Notes: generated from the sequence alone by a model not told the origin. Shown: positions 7,518 to 18,931, counted from the stretch's first letter. The stretch is 26,962 nt of DNA from Ettlia oleoabundans (GCA_019693395.1 JAAMXP010005516.1:1-26962), one strand, 5' to 3'. Numbers and translations are program-made.

Positions 7518-10500
7518 ATGGACTCTATGCTCGAATGGCGCGCCGGACGGTTGGGTTTGGGTGCAAAGGAGGAGCAAAGGCCGCCGCCGTACATGGCCCT
7601 GTACTTCAGCCTGTTCCCGGAGGCTGTGGAGCCCCAAATCATGAAGCCAGCGTCGTGTGCGCTGCTGCTTCTGCATGCAAAGGTGTAAGCCGCCACTAAG
7701 CCCTACCAGCAGCTATTTTGCTGGGCTTTAAACGCAGGCTTGCCGCGCACTTGTGCTGGAGTGAGACTTGGCAGAGCAGGTTTTCATCCGTCGTTCTTCA
7801 CATCCATCTGTTCCAGCGCCAGTGAAGCCCTGCATCGCGGAAGTCTGGTTTGGGAGGGAAGCATCCCGGGTGAGCAACCACTGCCTCTAGCGGTTGACAT
7901 CGCCGCTGTCACAGATCGCATGATGCAGAGTGCAGGTGCCCCTGCGTCTGCCGCCTCAGCTCCGCTGCAGTTCAGTGACGTCAACAACGCCGGACTGCTA
8001 CTGTTGAGCTGCGCACAGTATACATGACCCAACTCATGGGCCCGGTGGCTATGCAGGCTGCTCAACAACTCCAGGATTGCAAGCAGCGCAGCGCAATGCA
8101 GCCGGTGCGGCCGGCACAGGCGGGGCAGGCAGGCGCCAGCCTGCCTATGCCCACCAGCGTGCCGATGCCCATGCCCATGCCCTTCCAGCTCATCCAAAAC
8201 ATCAACACCCTCAGCGAGCTAAGGTGAGGAATACCCTATAAGGCGAATTTAACACTGGGGAAGGGTAATGGATTTGGGAAGATACTGAGCACCACTGCAC
8301 ACTGGCTTAGAGATCCGTTGGTGGCTGATAATTATTACCACTAGCATTTTGCCATTCCCCCCCTTGCAGCGGCATCCCCGTGCACGTGCTTGGCAACCCT
8401 GGCATGCAGCTGGCGGCGCAGCAGCTAGTAGCACAGCGCTTGATGCAGCAGCAGCTGCTCAGCGGCCAGCTGCGGCCGGTGCTGCCCGCGCAGATGATGG
8501 CCTTGCAGCAAGCCCAGCTGCAGCAGCGGCTAGCAGCGGGCGGCGCCGCGTCAACTGCAGCCGCCAAGAAGGGCGGCGGCGGCGGCGGCAAGCGGCGGGG
8601 ACGCCAACCAGCCGCTCCGCAAGCCACTGCACCTGTCATGCCGGCCTTCACAGCTCCCGTGCCGCCGCCGCGACCCACAAACCCATATGCCGACCCAGGA
8701 GGTGAGTTGAGAGTGCCAGCTGGTGCAGGGGATCTGGTGTGCAGTACGCATACTGTTGTTTGATTTAAGGTCGCCTACAGAAAGCTTCCCCTCGAGTTCT
8801 GGTTTGGTTAGCGAGTCATGGTCCCTTATGCACCTGGTCAATAGTTCCCGATGGCCCATTCATTGTGCCTCCTTGTCTCCGTCTAACCTCCTCCACCCGT
8901 GCCTTGCCGCCGCCCACAGGCAAGCTTGTGTGGGCCAAAGTTGGCACCTACCCCTGGTGGCCCGCAAAGATCCTCGACCCCGCCCGGGACCTCTCCTTCC
9001 CGCCTGACGCGGACCCGCCGCGCCCCACCAGCATCCCTATCAGGTGAGTGAGGCGTGACAGTCTTGGGGTTAGGGCAGTTCTAGCGGCGGTTCTCGTTGA
9101 AAGACGGCAGTGGCACACTCGAGTTGCTGCTCTGCTGTGTGCTGTGCTCTTGTAGTACCACCTCTTAGCTGGCGGCAAGAACTTCCGCACGTTCCTTACC
9201 ATGTGCATGCGGTGGGCATTTTTGTTGCAGGTTTTTCGGCACCTTTGAGTTCCAGTGGATTGGCAGCAAACGGCAGCTGACAGACTGGGAAGAGGTGGGG
9301 CGGTGTTGCGCATGACTGGCTAGCTGCTAATGGGTGGAAGCCGTGTATGCCGCTCCATAGGGGGCGTCACTGCTGTTATGGTTGTTATGGTCAACCTGCA
9401 ACTTACGTCTGTAAGCTGCCATGGGCGTTGTTTTTTTGCTGGCTGAGTTCTTACTGGTTGGTTTCTATTTGGCCAACATTGCCCTGCACTTTCCTGCCTG
9501 CCCGCCTACCTGGCGCTGCAGGGCTTTGAGCAGTTCAGCCGCGAATGCGACCAGTCCTCTTTCAAGGCAGCCATTGCTGAGGTGGAGCGGTACCGTTCCG
9601 GAGGTGGGTGATATTGCCAAATGTCTGCGGAACCATGTGGGTGCTCACCTTTTGTTGTTCCTGAGCCGCCTGTGCTGCAACAGCCTGGTTGCAATCGCCA
9701 GCATATGTTATGTGCTATATGTATCTTGATTGTTGTCTGCCGTTTAAATCTAGTTGTGCCCTGTCGCTTCTCACATGCAGGCCGCCTGCCAGACGTGTTC
9801 TACACGACTCCAGAGCCAGAGAAGCCTCGGGCCAAAGCACGCGGCAGGAAGCGGCAAGCTCGGACGCCCGGCAATACAGGTGCCTCCTGGTTGCCAGCCT
9901 GGTTGGCAGTTTGTACTTGGCGCTGGGTTGGTCAATCTGTTGAAGGTTGGCGGCTAGGTTTTGGTCCTGGGTTGGTGATATGCCAGAAGGCTGACGGCTG
10001 GGTAGCATCACCTGGCTAGCAATCACTTCACTCCGCTCACTTACTACCTGCGGTATCAAGGACTCGCAGTCCAACCAAGTCATTGCGTGTGCGCTCTGCG
10101 TTCCCTCCCGCTGCAGAGGGAGCAGAGGCAGCAGCAGCAGTGTTTGCGGCGACACAAGGCGGTGGCAGCAAGGCACGAGCGGCGGGGCGAGCAGCAGAGG
10201 CGCAGGAGGACCGTGCCGTGGTTGTGCAGCGGCGTAAAAAGCAGCGCTTGCAGGTATGCTGGCCTGCCCGTTAAAACCCCTGAAGATTAATCGCTATGTT
10301 GCCAACCACATGACGAAGAGATGTAGGGATGCATGCCTCAGCTTTACTTTCTGTGCTTGCTCAACTAATCATCGTGGCCCACCTCCCTTTCTGTGCAGGA
10401 GCTTGGCCTTCTGCCTCCCGACAGCAGCCCATACATTGGCGGTCGAGTCGCACCCAATCCGAATCTGTTGCAGGTGGGCCCCGCATTAAAGTTTTAGGCT

Positions 10501-10994
10501 CACATTTGTGCTTTACATTATGTCCACAGTGGTGAATTTGAACAGTCGTAGTCAGGGACGCCTGGGTGGGGATTTTCCCTAGTTACTCGCCACTAAACTG
10601 CCATGTGGTTCTGGCATCCACCACAGTCTCCCTGCTCCTTCTTGCATGTTCCTGCCTGCTGCAGATGAAGGCTGAGTGGGAGCAGCAGTATGGTGCTGTC
10701 ATTGAGGAGCACAAGCAGCAGCAGGCGGCTATGGCAGAGCGGCGGCGTGCCATGTCGGAGGCCAAAGCCAAGGCGGCGGAGGAGGCTAAAGCCACTGTGG
10801 CTGCGGCTGCAGCGGCGGCTGCCGGTGCACCCATGTCAACGCCGGCTGCCGGTGGACTGTCGGCAGCTGCACTGGCTGGATTACAGAGCCAGCTGGCAGC
10901 ACAGCAGGGCCACCAGGGGATGGCGATGCAGATGGCCTTCATGCAGCAGCTAATGAACATGCAGGGGGCAGGTGGTGGTATGGTGTCGCGGTAA
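7518..10994 (+). CDS. PWWP-domain chromatin protein
   Basis: Exons 7518-7684, 7817-7869, 8019-8223, 8370-8701, 8920-9043, 9231-9294, 9522-9603, 9781-9879, 10117-10253, 10399-10473 and 10665-10994; phases close throughout, giving 555 residues. The PWWP domain starts at about residue 253 with GKLVWAKVGTYPWWPAKI and continues through FFGTFEFQWIGSKRQL and GFEQFSRECDQSSFKAAI. PWWP domains bind nucleosomes carrying methylated H3 lysines together with DNA. Before it lies a Met/Pro/Gln/Ala-rich region (MPMPMPMPFQL, poly-Gln/Leu) with a basic KRRGRQ patch. After it come basic patches of nuclear-localisation type (RGRKRQ, QRRKKQR), an Ala/Glu/Lys coiled-coil-like stretch (EAKAKAAEEAKATVAAA) and a Met/Gln-rich end. 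The first two exons are inferred from splice sites and phase only; otherwise the protein starts at ATG 8024 and has 480 residues. The partner complex is unknown. Confidence 0.85.
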
Positions 10995-11482
10995 CTCGGC
11001 AGTTAAGCTTGGCCAGGCTGGCTCTTGGATCTTTGGCCTTACTGACCTTTCTGTTGAATCTACCATGTATGTTGAGCCATCAACGTGTGTAACACGGTTC
11101 ATGGGACCAGTTGAGACTGTCACAAAAGCGCCGGTGCATGCTGGCAATGTCCCCAGTGATGCTAGCACAGCTAGCAGCAATTCCGTCTATGCCTTTGACT
11201 AGTTGCTGCCTGTGATGCATCACCAAACCTAAGCGCCCAGGGGCGTTGATCAATCATGGCATGTTTTGTTTTGTGCGATTCGCCTTGCTCCTGAGCATGG
11301 AAGAGTGGCATCAGGACCGCCTGCGCCTGCACATGCATGCGCCGCCAGCCTGGCGGCGGGCTTTGAACATTCGCCAGGCGGGCGACATCGACCCGAGCTG
11401 CGATTTGCATCCACTCCCCACATCTCCTGCTGCATTGAGGCGCGCTTGAGGGGGCTTCCGCGCTGAAAGATCAACACAATCC
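10995..11482 (+). other. 3' region of the PWWP gene and promoter of the CDCA7-like gene
   Basis: Nearly 490 bases between two genes in the same orientation. The first part is the PWWP 3' untranslated region, ending near a TGTAA signal. The remainder should hold the CDCA7-like promoter and leader. Short open frames on both strands here show no recognisable protein. Confidence 0.5.
11088..11092 (+). terminator. TGTAA polyadenylation signal of the PWWP gene
   Basis: TGTAA in the context gtgtgtaacacgg, about 95 bases after the TAA stop at 10994. It is the first copy after the stop. Confidence 0.55.
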
Positions 11483-14400
11483 ATGCCTCTCACCGAGTAT
11501 GAACTGGAGCGCCAGCGGCGTATGGAGGAGAACAAGAAGCGGTTGATGGAGTTTGGAGTGCCGCAGGTACAGTTTGAGAGGCCTCAAGCGACGTCTTGCG
11601 TTGTTACTCGCCACGCATTTCTCCCAGTTCCGCGCAACCGGTGGTTATGCGGTGCTTATAACTAGGGTGTTGCAGTGCAAATGGTAGATGCCCACGCCTG
11701 CCGTTAACATAATGCTGCCGCCAATGCCGCCAGCAGCACCGACAGCCGGCGCATGTGTTTTTGCATTTCTGACAACGACTCCTGCTGCATTATGGCTGTG
11801 CAGATGATGGAAGAGATGCAGCAAGCCAACGTGGAGGGTCAAGCTGCCAGAAAGAAGCGGAAGGCCGCAGACAAGGCGGCGGAGTCCTTAGAACCAACAC
11901 GCAGGTTGGAGGCACATGCAGGACTGTGCTGGCTGAGCTTTCTTGTCTGCCAATCATTCTCCTAACAAGCTGTAGTCATTGTGCAATGTTATAACACACC
12001 CAGGGGACGTAATTTGGATAAGACGTGCAGGACTTTAAAGGGGGTGTGCCGCTTGCTGAAGGTCATGAGTTGCTTGTTATTTATTGGTGATTGATGTCCC
12101 TCCCTTGTCTGCCGCTCGTTACAGGTCCAAGCGCACGGAGGGGCGGGAGCGGCCTGTCTATGCCTTTGAAGCTGAGCGAGGCAGCGGTGGCAGCCGCCCT
12201 CCCCGTGACGGCCCGCTTGTCAAAGGTGCCCGCTCCTTCCTTCCCATCTGCCTGCCCATCTGTCTGCCTGCCTGCTTGCCTGGTGTTATTGCCCTCGGCC
12301 TTTCTGCCCAACCTTCTCAGTTGGCTACTCGTTGCATACTAGTCTGGCCAGGCCGAATAGCAGATTGCGTTTTGGAGAATTGTCGTTGCTTTGCCTTCTT
12401 CTTTCCCAATCGTTCCCCTCGCGGCTCTGAATCACTTTGCTCCCTTCACTTGCCCTCTCCCCGATGCAGAAGGGGAGTGCCAGGAGGTGTATGGGGTGCA
12501 TCATGTGCTGGCTCTTGGCACACACGAGTTGGAGTGGTAAGCTGCCAACTGCTGAGCGCCCCAGGCTGCATCTCTCAAGCACAAAACTGCTTGCTCCTGG
12601 TGGAGCGTGATGTTTTTTGAATGGGGTTGGTAGACTTGCCAGCTGCCATCGTCGGTTTATCCTGCGAGCCTTATCTTCTATTATGCCACGCAGGGAAATG
12701 TTCACAGATGGATACAACAGCGCTGGTGAACGGTGAGAATGCCAGTAGGCCGGTCAGCCAGCCAGCAGGCAGCTACGCAGGCACACTGCCAGTCCATCCG
12801 TCCTGCATGGGGCAACACGCCACTGTGCAACATTCACAGTCTCGCCTTTGGGCGCCCCTCGTACTGCAGCGTACTGCAGCGCAAGCAGTACCTTCAGATA
12901 CGAGATACCACTCCACCTGCGCATTTTGTGGGATGCGATATGTTTGGAATCGCGGCTTGTTCGTGCACAGAAATGTAACTGCAGCCTGTACCACTGCGCC
13001 ACGCCATGGTGTGCAGGATCTACGACTCTGACAAGGGGCTGAGCTGCCACCAGTGCCGCCAGAAGACGCTGGGACAGCGCACCAGCTGCAGCCGCTGCAA
13101 GTCGGGCCTGGTGGGTGAGGCTGCCTGCCTGTTACCTCGGTGTATTGGCACTCACCTGATAGCCTGTGTATGCCTGTATGGGGGCGACTTGACTAGCCTG
13201 CCTGTGCTGAACTCACTTGCTGGACACAGAGCCAATGGTGTGGCACGGTGGTGGTGCTGGTCTTTCCTGTTCTCTTGTGATTTTTTTCGATCTCTTGGGA
13301 GAGGAGCGCTCATGGCCTTCCGATGCAATTGCTGGCACCAATGCCCCCATGTTGCAGGGTGTGCTGTGCGGTGACTGCCTGTTTGCGCGGTATGGCGAGC
13401 ATGTGGAGGAAGCGAATGCCAACAAGAGTGAGAGCTGCTGGCTGGTTGCTGGTCTCCCTTCATGTCGTGTGTGCTGGACCCAACCATCACTGCCTTCGGT
13501 TCCAATCAACCCTGTCTTGGAATCCATCATCCATCCTTTCAACCCTGGCTTTCTGTCACGGTCTCAAGCTGACGCAGCTCGTAAATCTGTGCATCACCCT
13601 GACACCGGTTGCCTTGCCTCTGCCTATGCCTGCTGCAGACTGGGTGTGCCCCTGCTGTCGTGACCTGTGCAATTGCTCCCGCCACCGCAAGCTGCGCAAG
13701 TGGGAAGCCACCGGTCAGCTTCACCGCAGTGTCAAGTCGCGAGGTGGGCGGGTGTGCTCCCAGGTGTTTGATGGACGGTGCTGTCAGCTGACGCAGTGAA
13801 AAGCCATGAGCGGTGATGTGTGGTGTAAACAGGCTAAACAGCTAAGGATTTGATTTACAGCGTGCTGGCATGTAAGAAGCCCCGTACCGTTTACACGAGG
13901 CGTCTGCAGCCTAGCGGGATGCCTTAAATATGCAGTCGCCAACAACCTTTCTTCAGGCTATCCGAACTATCACCTCCCAACCCCACCCCCCAACACCCAC
14001 ACCCGCACCATTCTCTGGCTGCAGGCTACCTGTCTGTCGCTCACTACCTTGTGCTGAACAAGGCGGGCAGCCTGGAGGCCAAAAGGGCGGCACTGGTCTC
14101 AGGATTCTGCCCCCCTGAACTGGCAGGTGGGTGTGATAACTGCGGTTACCAAGTGCTTTGTGCAGTCTTTCTGAAAGGCATGTAGCGCGATCCCGTATCG
14201 GTCGCATGTGCCAGGTGTTCGCTGCTGGATGAACGGACCATGCAGCCTCCATGCTTAATGCCAGCCTGTACTTCTAAACTCCTGGACTTTGGGTTTTGCA
14301 GCCTTCGTGCACGCTGACTAGAAGGGATGAACTGTTTTGTATGCATCCATCCGGCCGATGCTGAACTGTTCTTTGCCTGCTACTTGCCCGCTGCCTGCTA

Positions 14401-15003
14401 GCAGAGAAGCTGGAGCAAGAGGTGAAGGAGCTGGAGGTTGCGACAGCAGAGGCAGCTGCTGCAGCACCTGTAGAAACTGTAGTACCTGCATCTGAGGGTG
14501 CAGCTGAGGATGCTGCTCCTTCCCAGCCAGCTGCGGAAGGTGCAAAGAAGGGGCCAAAGGCTAGTGGCAGCAGCAAGCGAACCAAACCTGCAAGTGGCGG
14601 CCGCGAGAAGCCTGCTGAGACCAAAGCAGCAAAGGCAGCAGCTGGGGACAGAAAAGGGAAGAACAAGACGAAGGGCAAGGCAACGGCAGCGGAAAAGCCA
14701 GCGGGCAGCGAGAAGCGCCGCAGCACGGCTGCTGGCCCTCCGACCGGGCCCCCTGCTGCTGCCGCTGGCGTGCTGGAAACCAGCGGTGCCAGCGGCAGCG
14801 GCGCTGTTGCTGCGGCAGAGGCTGGCGGCCCTGCAGGGGAAGTGACGGCGGTGGTGGCGGCTGTCGAGGTGGTAGTGGCGGCTGCAGCCAAGGGCAGGGG
14901 CAAGGGCGGCAAGGAGGCATCTACTGCGGTGCGGGGCTCTTCCACCCTGGAGGCTGTGGTGCTAGCGGCGCCCAGCAGACGGCGGGCTGAGAAAGGTGCA
15001 TAA
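11483..15003 (+). CDS. CDCA7-type 4CXXC_R1 zinc-finger protein with an H1-like tail
   Basis: Exons 11483-11566, 11804-11904, 12125-12225, 12470-12536, 12695-12733, 13017-13110, 13358-13427, 13639-13743, 14025-14126 and 14405-15003; phases close, giving 453 residues. The N-terminus (YELERQRRMEENKKRLMEFG) matches plant members. The zinc-finger domain spans about residues 132-245: GLSCHQCRQKTLGQRTSCSR (first CxxC at 141/144), CGDCLFARYGEHV, WVCPCCRDLCNCSRHR, then the WEATGQL and GYLSVAHYLVLN segments. In animals and plants, CDCA7 recruits the HELLS/DDM1 remodeller to support DNA methylation in heterochromatin. The position after CNCSR, Cys in human CDCA7 (CNCSFC), is His201 here. The last 200 residues are Ala/Lys/Pro/Glu-rich, like a linker-histone tail. 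A donor at 14996 joined to an acceptor ending at 15190 would give an alternative end (Gly-Arg-Asn-stop). No TGTAA follows before the next gene. Confidence 0.9.
12226..12290. repeat. Imperfect TGCC/CTGC pyrimidine-rich repeat in an intron
   Basis: The start of the intron after the third CDCA7-like exon is a degenerate run of tgcc, ctgc and tctg units. It lies within the intron and has no coding role; the pyrimidine bias is on the transcribed strand. Confidence 0.6.
12867..12886. repeat. 10-bp tandem duplication in an intron
   Basis: The decamer cgtactgcag occurs twice in a row (coordinates to within a few bases) in the intron between exons 5 and 6 of the CDCA7-like gene. Each copy contains a potential CAG acceptor. 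Neither gives an exon that fits the protein. Confidence 0.7.
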
Positions 15004-15727
15004 TTGCTGCTACTGGTTCCCTTGCTTTTGGGTTTTCGCTTCGCCGCACATGGCATCGTACGCAGGGTCATTTGCTTTGTTTCTTGCGAAAACACAGCAA
15101 GGCGCATTCACCACCTGTTGGCCACCTTACCCATCATCTTTGCTACCAACATCAATCACCACACTTGCTTGGGTCGATGTTTTGCTGCAGGCCGCAACTA
15201 AGAGCTGTCCTATCTCACCCAGGTGTTTCCACACCATACGCGGCATTGACTGGCGGCCTTTCATCGAGGTGTTGGCGGGGTGGCTTTGCTTCTGAAGCCC
15301 TGCGACCGCCCCTGCCAAGCTGCTGCTGCTCTCACCATGCGGGCCTCTCACCCGCCACTTGCACATGCCTTGTGGCACTGCACAGTGTCTGACGACACCC
15401 TGCCTGCCAACAGGCCCAACTGCCGTGCCGCAAATTTGCTATATTGCAACAACCTTACCAGCTGATTTATTCGCAGGTGGATTGCAACACATGCTCTAGT
15501 TTTGTTGCCAAATGCCTGCATTGCTCCAGGATTGCCTCTGAAATCGATTGACACATTTCACTAAGCGGGTTGGCGGTCAGAAGCCCTGCGCATGGGATAA
15601 AAACATGGCTGCATCAAAGCAGGAGCACAGCATAGCTGGGAGTGATGGTACCAGGGTATCTCTTGGGGGATCACTAGGGATGTTGATCTGCTGCCGATTG
15701 AGACAAGTTATGATTACAGGGAAAATA
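15004..15727. other. Tail-to-tail interval between the CDCA7-like gene and GPAA1
   Basis: About 720 bases between two convergent stops. It holds the CDCA7-like 3' untranslated region, possibly with an alternative last exon at 15191-15201, and the very short GPAA1 3' end. No gene is recognisable in any frame. Pyrimidine-rich CAG acceptor-like sites occur, as at 15190. Confidence 0.5.
15714..15718 (-). terminator. TGTAA polyadenylation signal of GPAA1
   Basis: TTACA on the plus strand, only nine bases beyond the GPAA1 stop at 15728-15730. No other copy lies further into the intergenic interval. If used, the 3' untranslated region would be unusually short. Confidence 0.45.
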
Positions 15728-18226
15728 TCACGTTTGGAGACATTCGTTGGCCGCCATCAGCAGATGCGGGGTAAGCATGCTCAGCAGCCAAGCAGTGCCT
15801 GAGTGGCACGATATGGTCCATGCCCCCATTACATAGCCCAGCAGCACAACCGCACGGGTAACAGGTGAAGTGCTGCCTGACTGTGCAGGACGCAGTGCAT
15901 ATAGAGGGACAATCAGTAGCAGGGATATGAAACAGTGCACCCATTGGCCCATCAGCAGGTGGGCTCCCCTCAAAACTGCCACACTTAGCCCAGCTGCCCT
16001 GGCGCACAGCTGGACTTGAAATTCCGAAGGTGTAGCTTCACTGCTGCTCCCGCTCTGGCAGGCGTCAAACCTGCTGTCAGGCTTTAGAGCAGCCAACAGT
16101 GCCGCAGGTCCCTCCGCTGCTACCAGACCAGTAGCTGCGGCCAAGAGAAGCTGCCACCCAAGCGGGATCAGGCCGGCACCAAGCTTAGCACTGCCATGTG
16201 CCGCCCATGCAGCAGCTGCGCCCCCTGCCATGGCCACCGAATGGGCAACTGCTACGCGTCGCCATGCCGAGTGCCACGCTGCCAAGTGTGCCCCTCCTCC
16301 TGTTGCTGAAGCGGCAGCAGCGCGGCTTGCCACCACCAGCTGCAGCACAGGTCTCAGCAATCGTAATGTTGAATACTGACACGCTGGAGAACGCATGTGA
16401 GCAGTCACTGTGCCTGCACCCCCAGGCATGGTTGCCTATAAACCCACCAACAGCAACCCAGACATGTATTTTGAACAGAAACCACAAATGCAAGCCAGCT
16501 GTCCCCAATTAAAGCCTTACATACCTGAGCAAGAGCTGCCAGCAGGAGGCAGGCAGGAGGGGCCAGATACACCGCAATGCTGGCAAAGCGGTTGGGCGAT
16601 ACCAACACATAGAGTGCAGTGGAGTGGTGCAGGCGCTCCTGTAGGTTGTTGAAGGTCCGCAGCACCATTTCTGCTGCCACCAGAGCGTTCTGTGCAGCCA
16701 TTTGCGCCCGCTGCCGCGCCTTGGGGCTGCTCATGCTGCTTGCGCTGCGGCTGCTGGGAGCCGGTTCAGCGGCTGCCGCAAAGCGCAGGGACAGGGTGGC
16801 TGCGTCCACCTGCCGGGCCAGAAAGGCTGCGTGGGCGCCCGTGGGCTGCCCGCTGGCTAGCTGGCCAGCAAAGGCAGCCAGCGTCTGAAGCTCCGAGGCA
16901 TAGCGCTGCGCTACGGGTGGTGACGCCATGCCCGCTGCACTGACGGTATGAGCCAGGGCCGCCACACCGTGGTGCAAGTAGGGCGGCAGCGGCTGTGCGG
17001 CTGCCCGCAGGCCCACGGGCAGAGTCGTGTGCAGTTCCAGATTTCTCTTGATCAAGTAGTAGAGATCCAGATTGGGCAGCAGGCCGTCGCTGCCGTGCAC
17101 GCTGACCTCTGCTGAGCTGGCAGCATCACTGCCTGCTATGCCTGCTGAGCCTGCTGTGGGTGCTGGTCCCGCAACCTCCAACACCAGCGCCTGCTGCAGC
17201 AGCCCTGCCCGCGGGAAAGCAAACAGGTCGAGGTCGCTGTTGTAAGCCGCCATCCAGCCCTGCAGCAAGGTGGGATGAAGCTAGGGACACAGAAATAAAG
17301 CTACGGATTTGCTCGGTGCGGGGGAACATTGGTGGCCTGGTCATAGGGAGGGATGCACGTGCAATAGGCCATCCGCTGCATATGAGTGCCCCGTACGATC
17401 AAGGGCTGGCTCCTGCTGCAGCATCGCACCGTCGTCCATCCCATCATGCCTGCCTGCCAGCTCAAGCAAGCTCACCTCTGCACTGTCCTCCACGCTGCAC
17501 GCCGCGGTATCAGCAAACAACAGTACCGCATCTTTAGCTAGCCAGCGGCTGCGCTGCAGGTGTCCCGCCACCGCCATGCCGATCGCTGCCGCCAGGGCCG
17601 CCGCTGCAGAACTGCTGGTGTTGAGTGGAAGCATCAAGACGTAGCCCTCGCTGCCGTCGCCTAGCGGCGTGCGCACAACCGTGTGCAAGGTATGGCAATG
17701 ATGGGTGCTGCTGTCATTGCTGTTTATTGCCCTGGAGCGGATGTTGCACTTATCAAAAGACATGCTGCCAAGGAAGCTGTGGTGGTGAAACTTCAGGCCG
17801 GAATCAAAGGGAGCTATAGCCGCTGTGGCAGCACTGACCAACCCAGCAAAGTCCGTGGGAAGACTGGCGCCTTCCTGCAGCTGCTGGTGTGCCACCCAGC
17901 AGGCGTCTATTGCTCCACTCTGCCTGCACACAGAGCGGCGTAATGTGGGGGTGCAGCTTATTGTCCCACTGAGAGGCAAGGCAGGGCAGGCAGCGCCAGC
18001 TGTCGTCAGTCGCCCCCGCCTGCATTGTCTCCTGGCAAGCTGCGTACCTCACGGTTGGCGCAGCTCCCCCCACCAGCAGCGCCTTTTCGTCTAGATAGCA
18101 CTTCTTGGCTGCCAGGGGCAGCAGCAGGAAGGCCACCATGCCCAGCGCCAGCAGGGCCCAAACCCCAGGCTGGGCGCACCGCACCGCAGCTGCACCAATA
18201 CGTTGCAGCTTGCTCTCACTGGCCAT
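15728..18226 (-). CDS. GPAA1: GPI transamidase complex subunit GPAA1 (GAA1)
   Basis: Exons on the minus strand: 18048-18226, 17476-17923, 16525-17259 and 15728-16339; phases close, giving 657 residues, close to the usual length of about 620. GAA1 is a multi-spanning ER membrane subunit of the complex that replaces a C-terminal propeptide with a GPI anchor. The N-terminus has one membrane segment (ALLALGMVAFLLLPLAAKK). A lumenal M28-peptidase-like domain follows: VVRTPLGDGSEGYVLMLPLN, SRWLAKDAVLLFAD, GWMAAYNSD and LLPNLDLYYLIKRN. The C-terminal half has several hydrophobic segments (VYLAPPACLLLAALAQ, CFISLLLIVPLYAL). A stretch at about residues 111-131 of exon 2 has no evident family match but is in frame and too short to be an intron. 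An upstream in-frame ATG at 18280 would add 18 residues; 18226 matches the usual short cytoplasmic start. The gene is head to head with DPH3. Confidence 0.88.
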
Positions 18227-18931
18227 CGCGAGATTAAAGAAGCTAGAGTTGGGTGATCGATAGGGTGGGTGACAAGCCACTCAAACACCCCTAAGCCATG
18301 GTGCCTATTTAATTCTAAACTAGTTCTGAACAAGCAACATATGCAAGATGGGCCGATGAGCTGGACTGACATCATGCCGACATTGCCGGCGTGCGGGGCG
18401 ACGTGCGTCGGGGCACTGTTCGCCCTGCTATATGCTTCTGTTTTGAGTCGGGGTCTACAGGAAAAATGAACAAGGACGACTTGAGATGTCGTCTGCAGCT
18501 ATCAAGAAGCCCAGCTGAGAGCGCCAGGCTAGAATGGCGGTGGGCAGCCGAGCCTTGTGCAGTTTGGACTTACGGAGGTATGGTGAAAGGCATCCAATAT
18601 GCAAGCGAATGTTTGGCTACCAGATAGACATACACCGGACAGTATGTTTTACTTGCAGGCATTAATGCAGGGGCATGCTTCTTCATCCATTGAACACAGC
18701 GGCCGCCGCTGCCACCGCTGCCACATGGCGCCAATAGGGACAGCACCTACTTCTCCTCTCTTCCAACTCTCAGACAGCCTCACTAGCTGGTTGAAGAGAG
18801 CTCGTTGTTTGTGCAGCCCGGCAGTGGCGCACGCTCTGGGGCTAGACTAGCGGCGGCGGCGGGGTGAACATTGGCCTAGGACGCGCCAGCTGCTATTCGC
18901 CTTTCTGCTAGCAGAGGATAGGTGGACGAGG
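18227..18931. promoter_or_regulatory. Divergent intergenic region between GPAA1 and DPH3
   Basis: About 700 bases between two start codons on opposite strands. It should contain both promoters and leaders. A short GC-rich CGG run lies just upstream of DPH3 (18852-18864). No conserved motif, RNA gene or coding exon was recognised. Confidence 0.5.

Noticed and set aside
7409..7696. Minus-strand open frame immediately upstream of the Rieske oxygenase ATG
   Set aside because: It begins with a non-ATG codon, stops four bases before the real start, and is antisense to a more protein-like plus-strand exon. A role as a 5' leader exon remains possible.
12084..12620. Plus-strand open frame of 178 codons
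   Set aside because: It overlaps CDCA7-like exons 3 and 4 in the wrong frame and runs through a pyrimidine-rich intron.
14274..15107. Minus-strand open frame of 277 codons
   Set aside because: It is the antisense of the Ala/Lys-rich CDCA7-like last exon. Its Pro/Ala/Ser/Leu-rich sequence is what GCN-rich coding sequence gives on the opposite strand.
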